From: Isoptericola jiangsuensis
GTDB taxonomy: Bacteria > Actinomycetota > Actinomycetes > Actinomycetales > Cellulomonadaceae
Length of the DNA stretch: 64,000 nt
Direction: 5' to 3'
NCBI RefSeq assembly: GCF_002563715.1
Contig: NZ_PDJJ01000001.1
Coordinates: 124,001 to 188,000, forward strand
Below, piece by piece: positions 24,230-33,092 of this stretch. The notes beneath the pieces are model-generated. The model saw only the letters and a list, made by a program, of their open reading frames with translations. It had not been told where the DNA came from and made no database searches. Numbering within the stretch: the stretch's first letter is position 1; every line of letters begins with the position of its first letter. Position numbers and translations under genes: made by a program.

Positions 24230-24370
24230 TCGGGGCAGGAGCACGTGCTCGTGCATGTCGTGCCAGCCGTCGTCGTGCAGCACGAGGCGTCGACGGATGC
24301 CCTCGAGGACGGGCTGGCCGGTCGCGGCGATGGCCGCCACGTCGAGCGAGGGTGTCGTGGTGCGGGGCAC
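24230..24370 (-). pseudogene. Possible gene remnant
   Basis: Reading from an ATG at 24370 on the minus strand gives MPRTTTPSLDVAAIAATG and then PVLEGIRRRLVLHDDGWHD, which looks like real protein. After about 45 codons the frame becomes Arg/Pro-rich shadow sequence over the neighbouring gene. No ribosome binding site or family is seen. It may be the truncated start of a lost gene; a chance frame is equally possible. Confidence 0.2.
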
Positions 24371-24451
24371 GGTGCCACGTGTGTCGTCGCCGGGCGGGTC
24401 CGGCCGTGATGCGGACGCCCTCGACTCGGCATCCGCGGCTGACGAGGCAGG

Positions 24452-25008
24452 ATGACGCCCGTGGACGGTGTGGAGTGGGAGGACGACGAGTTCGACGACC
24501 TGCGCGACAGGGAGTACGCGACCGTGTTGACCGCGGAGGCGGCACGGTGGCCGTGCCCGCCGTCCGACCTGCGGATCGATCCGCCCGTCGGGGACTTCCC
24601 GCTGGTGGCGTGGATCGACGTCGTCTCCGACGGTCTCGCGATCCTCACGGTGGGGTGCACTTCTTCGGTGACCGGGTCGTGGGCGACCAGGTGCACAACC
24701 AGCTCATGTTGCTGCCGGCCGTGCCGACGGCGATCGAGCTGCGGGCGTCGGGCGACCCGGCGTCGCTCGCGCGGGTCAGCAGCGACTGGTTGCAGGGGCT
24801 GCTCGAGCGCCGGTATGTGCGCGAGGAGTGGGTGCACCGACGGACCGTGTACGCCCACCGCTACGTCGTCGCGGGCACGGGGGAGCCGTTGTGCGAGGCG
24901 TTCGACTACCGGTCCGCTCCGGCCGGGCTCGGCAGCGGCACGAGTCGAGTGGCGATCGGCGAGCTGGGTCCCCCGGACCGGGTCGTCGAGGTCGAGGTCG
25001 AGCGCTGA
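24452..25008 (+). pseudogene. Hypothetical protein gene with a single-base frameshift
   Basis: From ATG 24452 one frame reads WEDDEFDDLRDREYATVL to VSDGLAILTV (about 67 codons). The continuation GVHFFGDRVVGDQVHNQL is in another frame and runs to the stop at 25008. The two join smoothly if the G-run at 24652-24655 (four G) had five, giving ILTVGVHFFGD. The restored product would be about 185 residues, acidic at its start, with no recognised family. The single-base loss in a homopolymer may be a true mutation or a sequencing error. Confidence 0.6.
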
Positions 25009-25032
25009 GCCTCGAAGCGATCGGCGCGGTGG

Positions 25033-26205
25033 TCAGAGCGTCGTGACGACCTGCCGTCCCGCCTGCCACACCGCCGCGGTGAGGGGTACGCCGGGCCGGT
25101 AGGCGAGGTGCGCGGCCGACGGCGCGTCGAGGACGTGCAGGTCGGCCCGCCCTCCGACCTCGATCATGCCGACGTGGTCGGGGTGGTCGGCGAGCCCGAG
25201 CGCGAGGGCTCCGCCGCGGGTGGCGGCCCAGACGGCCTCGGCGACGGTGAGCCCCATCTGGAGGACGGCGGTGGCGACGCAGAACGGCATGGACGTGGTG
25301 TGGCTGGTGCCGGGGTTGGCGTTGGTCGCGATGGCGACGGTGGCACCGGCGTCGACGAGGGCGCGGGCGGGGGCGAGGGGTTGGCGGGTGGACAGGTCGC
25401 AGGCGGGCAGCACGGTGGCGACGGTCGACGACGACGCGAGCGCGTCGATGTCGGCGGGGGACAGCGCGTTGCAGTGGTCGACGGACGCGGCGCCCGCCTC
25501 GACGGCGAGCGCCACCCCGCCCGACGGGCCGAGCTGGTTGCCGTGGACGCGCAGCCCGAGCCCGGCGCGGCGTCCGGCGTCGAGGACCTCGCGGGACTGG
25601 TCGACGTCGAACGCGCCGTCCTCGCAGAACACGTCGATGAACTGCACCCAGGGGCGGACGGCGTCCAGCATGGGGCCGGTGACGAGGTCGAGGTAGTCGC
25701 GGGGGTCGAGCCTGTCGGGCACGAGGTGCGCGCCGAGGTACGTGACGACGTCGACCTGTGCGGCGGCGATGCGGGCGGAGGCCTCCTCGGTGGCGACGTC
25801 GAGCCCGTACCCGGTCTTGGTCTCGATGACGGTGGTGCCCTGCCGCAGCGCTTCGTGGCGCAGGCGTCGCAGGTTGACGGCGAGCTCGGCCTCGGTGGCG
25901 GCGCGGGTGGCGCGCACGGTGGTGGCGATGCCGCCGGCGGCGTACTGCTGCCCGGCCATGCGGGCCTCGAACTCGGCGGTGCGGTCCCCGGCGAACACGA
26001 GGTGGGTGTGGGAGTCGACCCAGCCGGGGAGCACGGCCCGCCCGTGCAGGCGCACGACGTCGTCGGTGGCGGGCGCGTGGGCGGCGGGGCCGATCCAGGC
26101 GACGCGGTCGCCCTCGACGACGACGGCGGCGTCGGTGAGCCGGTCCTCGCCGGCCCGGTGGGTGGTGAGCTCGCCGATGTCGGTGAGCAGGGTCGACCAG
26201 GTCAA
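25033..26205 (-). CDS. hutI: Imidazolonepropionase
   Basis: A 390-residue amidohydrolase-superfamily enzyme that opens 4-imidazolone-5-propionate to N-formimino-L-glutamate, the third step of histidine breakdown. Visible are the metal site DSHTHLVFAGDR (about 68-79), ETKTGYGLD, VHGNQLGPSGG, SVDHCNAL and ATNANPGTSHT. The start is an unusual TTG at 26203-26205, supported by GGAG 5 nt upstream and by a TTGA overlap with the hutF stop codon; no ATG or GTG lies closer. It is the last gene of the hut operon. Confidence 0.95.
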   Translation of the reverse strand: MTWSTLLTDIGELTTHRAGEDRLTDAAVVVEGDRVAWIGPAAHAPATDDVVRLHGRAVLPGWVDSHTHLVFAGDRTAEFEARMAGQQYAAGGIATTVRATRAATEAELAVNLRRLRHEALRQGTTVIETKTGYGLDVATEEASARIAAAQVDVVTYLGAHLVPDRLDPRDYLDLVTGPMLDAVRPWVQFIDVFCEDGAFDVDQSREVLDAGRRAGLGLRVHGNQLGPSGGVALAVEAGAASVDHCNALSPADIDALASSSTVATVLPACDLSTRQPLAPARALVDAGATVAIATNANPGTSHTTSMPFCVATAVLQMGLTVAEAVWAATRGGALALGLADHPDHVGMIEVGGRADLHVLDAPSAAHLAYRPGVPLTAAVWQAGRQVVTTL

Positions 26206-27629
26206 GGTCGCTCCTTCGCGGGGTCGGGGAACCGGGTGAGCGCCTGGCCGAGCAGCAGTGCGGGGTCGCAGGCCCGGGGTCGGCCGTCGGTGGCGGGGGC
26301 GAGGGTGCCGCCGTGGGCGCGCACGGCCCCGCCGACGACGACGCGCCGCACGTCCGCGGCGGTCGCGGCGAGCACGACCTGGTCGGGGGTCGCGCCGACG
26401 GTCCGCACGGAGGCGGCGTCGACCTCGACGAGGTCGCACCACGCGCCGGGCCGGATCCCGCCGTCGAGGCCGAGCGACGCGTACCCGGCGGTGGTGGCCG
26501 CGGTGACGAGCTCGGTGGGCGCGAACCGCCCGCGCCGCCCGGACGCGAGGCGTTCCTCGGCTTCCAGGGAGCGGGCCTCGACGAACGGGTCGACGACGGC
26601 GTGCTGGTCGGTGCCGAGCGCGATGCGTGCCCCGGCGTCGGCGAGGCGCCGGGCGGGGCCGATGCCGTCGCCGAGGTCCGCCTCGGTGGTGGGGCACAGC
26701 ACGGCGGTGACGCGGGCGTCGCCGAGGGCGCGGACGTCGTCGTCGGTGAGGTGGGTGGCGTGCACGACGGACAGCCGCGGGCCCAGCGCCCCGGCACGGG
26801 CGAGGACGCCGGTGGGGGTGCGGCCGTGCGCGGCGAGGCTGTCGGTGTTCTCCTGCGGCTGCTCGGACAGGTGGACGTGCAGCGGCACGTCGTCGGGGAG
26901 TTCCCGGACGATCTCGGCGATGGCGTCCGGCGGCACGCCCCGCACGGAGTGCAGCGCGGCACCGAGGACGACGTCGCCCGGCAGGGACGCGCGCAGCGCG
27001 GTCCACCGCCGGAGGAACCCGGCCGCCGTGCCGTCGCCGAACCGTCGCTGCTCGGGCGCGAGCGGCCGCCCGATGCCGCCGGTGAGGTAGCAGGTGTCCA
27101 GCAGGGTGAGCCGGATCCCCACGCTGCGCGCCGCCTCCGCGAGCGCCCGCTCCATCGCGTGCAGGGGCGCGTAGGGGGTGCCGTCGGGGCGGTGGTGCAC
27201 GTAGTGGAACTCGCCGACGGCGGTCCAGCCCGCGGCGAGCATCTCCCCGTACACGCCGAGGGCGAGGTCGTGGTACCGGTCCGGGTCGAGCGCGGCGGCG
27301 GCGTCGTACATCTGCTTCCGCCACCGCCAGAAGTCCCCGCCGCCGGAGTGGGTGCGCCCGCGCAGCACCCGGTGGAACGCGTGCGAGTGCGCGTTCCCCG
27401 CGCCGGGCAGCACGAGTCCGAGCCGCAGGTCGCCGGGGCGGGGCGCGACGCCGCGTTCGACGGCGGCGGTCCGCCCGTCGTCGGTGACGGTGAGGCGTAT
27501 GCCCGCCACCGCGACCCCGTCGATCAGCGCCGTCGCGCAGTGCACAGCCCTGTGGACGGTCGCTCCGATGCTCCGGCCCGCCGGGGCGTCGGAGCTCGCG
27601 GACGCCGCGGTGTCCTCGGCGCCGGTCAC
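26202..27629 (-). CDS. hutF: Formimidoylglutamate deiminase
   Basis: A 475-residue amidohydrolase that converts N-formimino-L-glutamate to N-formyl-L-glutamate and ammonia. Metal-binding HSHAFHR follows GAGNA at about residues 78-84. LHVHLSEQPQEN, VVHATHLTDD and GTDQHAVVDPFVEARSLE complete the site. The N-terminal 25 residues are Ala/Ser-rich. The GTG start at 27629 overlaps the stop of the M20 gene (GTGA), and its own stop overlaps hutI (TTGA). Its presence means the pathway runs through formylglutamate, which then needs a deformylase. Confidence 0.93.
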   Translation of the reverse strand: MTGAEDTAASASSDAPAGRSIGATVHRAVHCATALIDGVAVAGIRLTVTDDGRTAAVERGVAPRPGDLRLGLVLPGAGNAHSHAFHRVLRGRTHSGGGDFWRWRKQMYDAAAALDPDRYHDLALGVYGEMLAAGWTAVGEFHYVHHRPDGTPYAPLHAMERALAEAARSVGIRLTLLDTCYLTGGIGRPLAPEQRRFGDGTAAGFLRRWTALRASLPGDVVLGAALHSVRGVPPDAIAEIVRELPDDVPLHVHLSEQPQENTDSLAAHGRTPTGVLARAGALGPRLSVVHATHLTDDDVRALGDARVTAVLCPTTEADLGDGIGPARRLADAGARIALGTDQHAVVDPFVEARSLEAEERLASGRRGRFAPTELVTAATTAGYASLGLDGGIRPGAWCDLVEVDAASVRTVGATPDQVVLAATAADVRRVVVGGAVRAHGGTLAPATDGRPRACDPALLLGQALTRFPDPAKERP

Positions 27630-28837
27630 AGCAGACCCCGCAGCACGGTCGTCAGTGCGACGACGCCCTCGACGCAGTCCGCCAGCTCCGCGTGCTCCTC
27701 CGGTGCGTGGGACACCCCGGACGGGTTGCGGACGAACAGCATGGCGGTGGGGACGTGGCCGGCGAGCACCCCGGCGTCGTGCCCGGCGCCGGTGGGCAGC
27801 GCGGGCACGCCGCCGAGCCCGGCGGCGAGCCGGTCGCGCAGCGCCGGGTCGAACACGACCCGCCCGCTCCAGGACTCCTCGGTGACGCGCGCGTCGCAGC
27901 CCTCCGCGGCGGCGGCCTCGGTGGCGCTCGCGGTGATGCGGGCGACGAGGTCGCGGGTGTCGTCGTCGAGGTCGCTGCGGGCGTCGAGCCAGGTGGTGAC
28001 GCGCGAGGGGATGACGTTGGTGCCGCCGGGGACGGCCTCGATCCGGCCGATGGTGGCGCGGTCGTCGCCGCGGACGGCGTCGCGCACGGCGAGGATGCCG
28101 CGGGCGGCGGCGACCATGGGGTCGCGGCGGTCGGTCATCCGGGTGGCGCCGGCGTGGTTGCCCTGCCCGGTGAAGTCGATCCGCCACCGGCCGTGCGCGA
28201 GGATGCCGGACGCGACGGCGAGCGGTCCGTCGAGGTCGGCGAGCGCCCGCCCCTGCTCGACGTGCAGCTCGACGAACACGCCGATGCGCGCGAGCCGGTC
28301 CGGGTCGGCGCCGACGTGCCGCGGGTCGGTGCCGTGCGCGGCGGCGGCCTCGGCGAACGTGACGCCGTCGGCGTCGCGCAGCGCCCGCACCCGGTCGGGG
28401 GACACGGACCCGGTGAGCAGGCGGGACCCGAGACAGGCGATGCCGAACCGGGAGCCCTCCTCCTCGGCGAACACGACGACGGCGAAGGGCCGGGTCGGGC
28501 GCACGCCCTGGGCCTGGAGCAGCGCGACGGCGTCCAGGGCGCTGACGACGCCGAGCGGCCCGTCCATCTCGCCGCCGCCGGGCACGGAGTCGAGGTGGCT
28601 GCCGACGACGACGGCGTCCGGGCCGGGGGCTCCCCACCAGGCCCACAGGTTGCCGTTGCGGTCGGTCTCGACGTCGAGGCCGAGCCGCTCGGCGCGCTCC
28701 ACGAACCAGGTGCGCAGCTCCGTCTCGGCGGCGTCCCACACGTGCCGGGACCAGCCGCCGCGTCCGGCGTCCCGGCCGACGTCCACGATCTCGTCGAGGC
28801 CGGCCAGGCGGCCGTGCGCCAGCGCGACGTCGGTCAC
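27626..28837 (-). CDS. M20 family amidohydrolase (allantoate/N-carbamoyl amidohydrolase-like) in the hut operon
   Basis: A 403-residue zinc hydrolase of the allantoate amidohydrolase/N-carbamoyl-L-amino acid hydrolase group. Metal ligands are visible in [19 protein letters not shown] (about 80-98), [10 protein letters not shown] (about 124-133), ELHVEQG and [22 protein letters not shown] is the dimer/substrate segment. It overlaps hutU and hutF by 4 nt each (GTGA), so it is an integral hut gene. No HutG-type N-formylglutamate deformylase is present, and this enzyme occupies that step's place. It most likely releases formate from N-formyl-L-glutamate, an inference from position and chemistry. 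Confidence 0.9.
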   Translation of the reverse strand: MTDVALAHGRLAGLDEIVDVGRDAGRGGWSRHVWDAAETELRTWFVERAERLGLDVETDRNGNLWAWWGAPGPDAVVVGSHLDSVPGGGEMDGPLGVVSALDAVALLQAQGVRPTRPFAVVVFAEEEGSRFGIACLGSRLLTGSVSPDRVRALRDADGVTFAEAAAAHGTDPRHVGADPDRLARIGVFVELHVEQGRALADLDGPLAVASGILAHGRWRIDFTGQGNHAGATRMTDRRDPMVAAARGILAVRDAVRGDDRATIGRIEAVPGGTNVIPSRVTTWLDARSDLDDDTRDLVARITASATEAAAAEGCDARVTEESWSGRVVFDPALRDRLAAGLGGVPALPTGAGHDAGVLAGHVPTAMLFVRNPSGVSHAPEEHAELADCVEGVVALTTVLRGLL

Positions 28838-30495
28838 GCCTCCTCCATGGGGACGCGCAGGCCACGCTCGCGGGCGACCTCGCGGGCCCGCTCGTACCCC
28901 GCGTCGACGTGCCGCATGACGCCGGTGCCGGGGTCGTTGACGAGCACGCGCGCGATCTTCTCGGCAGCGAGCGCGGTGCCGTCCGCGACGACGACCTGCC
29001 CCGCGTGGATCGAGCGCCCGATGCCGACGCCGCCGCCGTGGTGCAGCGACACCCAGGTGGCGCCGGACGCGGTGTTGAGCAGGGCGTTGAGCAGCGGCCA
29101 GTCGGCGATGGCGTCGGATCCGTCGGCCATGGCCTCGGTCTCGCGGTAGGGGGAGGCGACGGACCCGGAGTCGAGGTGGTCGCGGCCGATGACGACGGGG
29201 GCGGACAGCTCGCCGGACGCGACCATCTCGTTGAACCGGAGGCCGGCGAGGTGGCGCTCCTGGTAGCCGAGCCAGCAGATGCGGGCGGGCAGCCCCTCGA
29301 AGTGCACCTTGTCGGCGGCGCCGGTGATCCAGCGCTTCAGCTTCTCGTTCCCGGGGAACAGGTCGAGGATTGCCCGGTCGGTGGCGGCGATGTCGGCGGG
29401 GTCGCCGGACAGCGCGACCCAGCGGAACGGCCCGAGCCCCTCGGCGAACAGGGGGCGGATGTACGCGGGCACGAACCCGGGGAAGTCGAAGGCGCGGTCG
29501 TAGCCGCCGAGCTGCGCCTCGGCCCGGATCGAGTTGCCGTAGTCGAAGACGACGGCACCGGCGTCCTGGAACCCGACCATCGCGGCGACGTGCTTCGCCA
29601 TGGAGGCGCGGGCCGCGGTCGTGAAGGCCTCCGGGTCGGCCTCGGCGCGTGCGTGCCAGTCGGCCAGCGGCACACCTTCGGGCAGGTAGCTCAGCGGGTC
29701 GTGGGCGGAGGTCTGGTCGGTGACGACGTCGACGGCGACGCCCCGCTCCAGGAGCTCGGGGAACACGGTCGCGGCGTTGCCGACGAGGCCCACGGACAGC
29801 GGCCGGCGCTCGGCCTTCGCGGCGAGGGCGCGGGCGAGCGCGTCGTCGAGGTCGTGCGTCGTCTCGTCGAGGTAGCCGTGCTCGACGCGCCGCGCCAGGC
29901 GGGCCGGGTCGACGTCGACCACCAGCACGACGCCCTCGTTCATCGTCACGGCGAGCGGCTGCGCGCCGCCCATGCCGCCCGCGCCCGCGGTGAGCGTCAG
30001 GGTGCCGGCGAGCGTCCCGCCGAACCGCTGGTCGGCCACCGCCGCGAACGTCTCGTACGTGCCCTGGAGGATGCCCTGCGTGCCGATGTAGATCCACGAC
30101 CCGGCCGTCATCTGCCCGTACATCGTCAGCCCCGCCTGCTCCAGGCGGCGGAACTCCGGCCAGGTCGCCCAGTCGCCCACGAGGTTCGAGTTCGCGATGA
30201 GCACCCGCGGCGCCCACTCGTGCGTGCGGAACACCCCGACGGGCTTGCCGGACTGCACGAGCAGCGTCTCGTCCGCGTCCAGCGTCTCCAGGGTGCGCAC
30301 GATCGCGTCGAACGCCTCCCAGCTCCGCGCGGCCCGGCCGGTGCCGCCGTAGACGACGAGGTCGTCGGGGCGCTCGGCGACCTCGGGGTCGAGGTTGTTC
30401 ATCAGCATGCGCAGCGGGGCCTCCGTGGCCCAGCTCTTCGCGGTGAGCTCGGGGCCGCGGGCGGCGCGGACGGGACGCGGCAGGTGCTCGGTCAT
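28834..30495 (-). CDS. hutU: Urocanate hydratase (urocanase)
   Basis: A 553-residue NAD+-dependent lyase, full length, converting urocanate to imidazolonepropionate. Typical segments are [22 protein letters not shown] near the start, the NAD+-binding [15 protein letters not shown] (about 170-184), [22 protein letters not shown] and [19 protein letters not shown] near the catalytic Cys region, then [15 protein letters not shown]. It lies 24 bp downstream of hutH and overlaps the M20 gene by 4 nt. The enzyme acts in the cytoplasm. Confidence 0.97.
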   Translation of the reverse strand: MTEHLPRPVRAARGPELTAKSWATEAPLRMLMNNLDPEVAERPDDLVVYGGTGRAARSWEAFDAIVRTLETLDADETLLVQSGKPVGVFRTHEWAPRVLIANSNLVGDWATWPEFRRLEQAGLTMYGQMTAGSWIYIGTQGILQGTYETFAAVADQRFGGTLAGTLTLTAGAGGMGGAQPLAVTMNEGVVLVVDVDPARLARRVEHGYLDETTHDLDDALARALAAKAERRPLSVGLVGNAATVFPELLERGVAVDVVTDQTSAHDPLSYLPEGVPLADWHARAEADPEAFTTAARASMAKHVAAMVGFQDAGAVVFDYGNSIRAEAQLGGYDRAFDFPGFVPAYIRPLFAEGLGPFRWVALSGDPADIAATDRAILDLFPGNEKLKRWITGAADKVHFEGLPARICWLGYQERHLAGLRFNEMVASGELSAPVVIGRDHLDSGSVASPYRETEAMADGSDAIADWPLLNALLNTASGATWVSLHHGGGVGIGRSIHAGQVVVADGTALAAEKIARVLVNDPGTGVMRHVDAGYERAREVARERGLRVPMEEA

Positions 30496-30519
30496 CTCGG
30501 TCTCCAGGAGGGCGAAGGG

Positions 30520-32079
30520 TCAGGCGAGGGTGTCGACGGCGGACTCGGCGGCGACCAGCAGCGCCCCGGAGGCGACGTCGCGGACGACGTCCTCGATCTC
30601 GGCGGACAGGAAGCGGTCCGGGCCGGGGCCGGCCACCCGCTCGCGCAGGCGTGCGACGACGGCGGCGGTGCCCGGCGCGGGCTCCAGCGGGGCGCGCAGG
30701 TCGAGGGCGCGCGCCGCGGTCAGCGCCTCGATGGCGAGCACGCGGGCGAGACCGTCCACGGACCGGCGCAGCTTGCGCGCGGCCGCCCACCCCATGGACA
30801 CGTGGTCCTCCTGCATCGCCGACGACGGGATGGAGTCGACCGACGCCGGCACGGCCAGCCGCTTGAGCTCCGACACGATGCCCGCGGCCGTGTACTGCGC
30901 GATCATCAGGCCGGAGTCGACCCCGGCGTCGTGCGCGAGGAACGCGGGCAGCCCGTGGCTGCGCGCCGGGTCGAGCATCCGGTCCGTGCGACGCTCGGCC
31001 ATGCTGGCGACGTCCGCGACCGCCACGGCGAGGAAGTCCAGCACGTACGCCACCGGGGCGCCGTGGAAGTTGCCGTTCGACTCGACCCGCAGGTCCGGCG
31101 TCACCACGGGGTTGTCGATGGCGGACGCCAGCTCCCGGTCCGCGACGGTGGCCGCGTGCGCGAGCGTGTCCCGGGCCGCGCCGTGCACCTGCGGCGCGCA
31201 CCGCAGCGAGTAGGCGTCCTGGACGCGGGTGCACTCCGGGCCCCGGTGCGACGCCATGACGCCCGACCCGGCGAGCATCCGCCGCATGTTCGACGCCGCG
31301 TCGCGCTGGCCGGGGTGCGGGCGCAGCCGCTGCAGGTCGTCCGCGAACGCCGCGTCCGTGCCGAGCAGCGCCTCCACGCTCATCGCCGCGGTGACGTCGG
31401 CCGTGCTCGCCAGGCGGCGCAGGTCGTGGATCGCGAGGGCCAGCATGCCGAGCATGCCGTCGGTGCCGTTGACCAGCGCCAGGCCCTCCTTCTCGGCCAG
31501 GACGACCGGCGCGATCCCGGCCGCGGCGAGCGCCTGCGCCGCGGGCACGAGGGCGCCGGAGGCGTCGCGCACCTCGCCCTCACCCAGGACGGCCAGCGCG
31601 CAGTGCGACAACGGCGCCAGGTCGCCCGAGCAGCCGAGCGAGCCGTACTCGCGCACCACGGGCGTGATGCCCGCGTTCAGCACCGCCGCGTACGCCTGCG
31701 CCGTCTCCAGGCGCACGCCCGTGCGGCCGGTGAGCAGGGTCGACAGCCGCAGCAGCATGAGGGCGCGCACCACCTCCCGCTCCACCTCGGGGCCGGAACC
31801 CGCGGCGTGGGAGCGGATGAGGCTCTGCTGGAGCTGGGCCCGGCGGTCCGGGGTGATGAACGTCGTCGCGAGCGCGCCGAACCCCGTCGAGATGCCGTAG
31901 TGCGGCGCCGGGTCGGTGGCGAGCGCGTCGATGGTGGCGCGGCTGGCGAGGACGGCGTCGCGGGCGTCGTCGCCGATGACGACGGGGGCGTCCAGGCGGG
32001 CGACGGCCACGACGTCGTCGATGGTCACGGGTCCCGTGCCGACGACCACCGTGGCGCGCGGGGGTGCAGAGGTGAGCAT
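30520..32079 (-). CDS. hutH: Histidine ammonia-lyase
   Basis: A 519-residue enzyme that deaminates L-histidine to urocanate using a self-formed MIO electrophile. The family's YGISTGFGALA lies at about residues 62-72. The MIO segment reads GSLGCSGDLAPLSH, so the tripeptide is Cys150-Ser151-Gly152 rather than the usual Ala-Ser-Gly. QEDHVSMG and SIPSS near residues 410-425 are also conserved. ATG 32079 is preferred over one 18 nt upstream, but neither has a strong ribosome binding site. It is the first gene of the hut operon and is divergent from the IclR regulator. Confidence 0.96.
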   Translation of the reverse strand: MLTSAPPRATVVVGTGPVTIDDVVAVARLDAPVVIGDDARDAVLASRATIDALATDPAPHYGISTGFGALATTFITPDRRAQLQQSLIRSHAAGSGPEVEREVVRALMLLRLSTLLTGRTGVRLETAQAYAAVLNAGITPVVREYGSLGCSGDLAPLSHCALAVLGEGEVRDASGALVPAAQALAAAGIAPVVLAEKEGLALVNGTDGMLGMLALAIHDLRRLASTADVTAAMSVEALLGTDAAFADDLQRLRPHPGQRDAASNMRRMLAGSGVMASHRGPECTRVQDAYSLRCAPQVHGAARDTLAHAATVADRELASAIDNPVVTPDLRVESNGNFHGAPVAYVLDFLAVAVADVASMAERRTDRMLDPARSHGLPAFLAHDAGVDSGLMIAQYTAAGIVSELKRLAVPASVDSIPSSAMQEDHVSMGWAAARKLRRSVDGLARVLAIEALTAARALDLRAPLEPAPGTAAVVARLRERVAGPGPDRFLSAEIEDVVRDVASGALLVAAESAVDTLA

Positions 32080-32132
32080 GGCTTCATCACACGGCACGGC
32101 ACGGGCGTGCCGAAGGCCCGACGGCGAGGTTC

Positions 32133-32150
32133 TGTCTCACCCGTGAGACA
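32133..32150. promoter_or_regulatory. Inverted-repeat operator between hutH and the IclR gene
   Basis: TGTCTCAC and GTGAGACA are perfect 8-bp arms separated by CC. It is the only clear palindrome in the divergent promoter region and is the likely site for the IclR-type regulator. Confidence 0.65.
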
Positions 32151-32187
32151 TTGTGGGCAGGTGCCCGCACCGCCGAAGGAGGACGCC

Positions 32188-32976
32188 GTGCCGACCGACC
32201 CGACCGCCCCCGCCGCCCGGCAGACCCTCGCGATCCTCCAGCACCTGGCGGTGCAGCGCGGCCCCGTGTCGGCGGCCGGTGTCGCCACCGCCCTCGGCCT
32301 GCCGCGCTCCACCGTCTACCGGCTGCTCGGCGTCCTCCAGGACTTCGGGTTCGTCCTGCACTTCCCCGAGGCGCGGCGGTGGGGGATCGGCCTCGCGGCG
32401 TTCGAGATCAGCTCCGGGTTCTCCCGCCAGGAACCGCTGACCCGGCTCGGGGGCCCGGTGCTCGCCGCCCTCGTGGACCGGCTCGGCGAGAGCGGGCATC
32501 TCGCGGTGCTGCACGGCCGCGACGTCGTCTACCTCATCGAGGAGCGCGCGCCCCGCCGCCCCTCGCTCGTCACCGACGTCGGGGTGCGCCTGCCCAGCCA
32601 CCTCACGGCCTCCGGACGGGCCATGCTCGCCGTCCTGCCGCGCCCCCAGCTGCGCGCCCTGTTCCCCGACAGGAACGCGTTCGTGCAGCGCACCGAGAAG
32701 TCCGTCGCGTCGTACCCGGCCCTGTCCCGGCTCCTCACCGACGTCCGCATCCGCGGCTACGCCACCGAGGACGGCGAGATCACGCCCGGGCTCGCCTCCG
32801 TCGCCGTCGCCGTGCGCGACCACGCCGGGTGGCCGCTCGCCAGCATCGCCGTCACGTTCCCCGCCGACCGCGCCGACGACGTCACCGACGTCGTCGCCCG
32901 CGTCCGCGCCGCCGCGGCCGACCTCACCCACCGCGTCCAGGGCCAGCCCCTCACCGTCACCCGACCGCCCGCCTGA
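32188..32976 (+). CDS. IclR family transcriptional regulator of the hut operon
   Basis: A 262-residue regulator. The winged HTH is at about residues 12-65 (TLAILQHLAVQRGPVSAAG, ATALGLPRSTVYRLLGVL). The IclR effector domain follows, with VTDVGVRLPSHLTASGRAMLA (about 128-148) typical of the ligand pocket. The GTG at 32188 has AAGGAGG 5 nt upstream. It is divergent from hutH with a palindrome between. The likely role is histidine- or urocanate-responsive control of hut genes, inferred from position. Confidence 0.92.
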   Translation: MPTDPTAPAARQTLAILQHLAVQRGPVSAAGVATALGLPRSTVYRLLGVLQDFGFVLHFPEARRWGIGLAAFEISSGFSRQEPLTRLGGPVLAALVDRLGESGHLAVLHGRDVVYLIEERAPRRPSLVTDVGVRLPSHLTASGRAMLAVLPRPQLRALFPDRNAFVQRTEKSVASYPALSRLLTDVRIRGYATEDGEITPGLASVAVAVRDHAGWPLASIAVTFPADRADDVTDVVARVRAAAADLTHRVQGQPLTVTRPPA

Positions 32977-32993
32977 GCCGGGCGGGGCCCGGC
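32977..32993 (+). terminator. Hairpin immediately after the IclR gene
   Basis: GCCGGGC (32977-32983) and GCCCGGC (32987-32993) around GGG, directly after the stop codon. There is no T-run. Confidence 0.45.
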
Positions 32994-33092
32994 GGGACAC
33001 CCGACATGCCGGGCGGTGACACGCGTCGGCGGCCCGACCGGCGCTAGCGTCAGGGCGACCGGCGTGCGCCGGGACCACCAAGGAGGACGACG

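Noticed and set aside
28909-32976. A 1,355-codon plus-strand frame across hutU and hutH
   Set aside because: Only the last 262 codons are the IclR regulator with its own start signals; the upstream part is antisense to hut genes.
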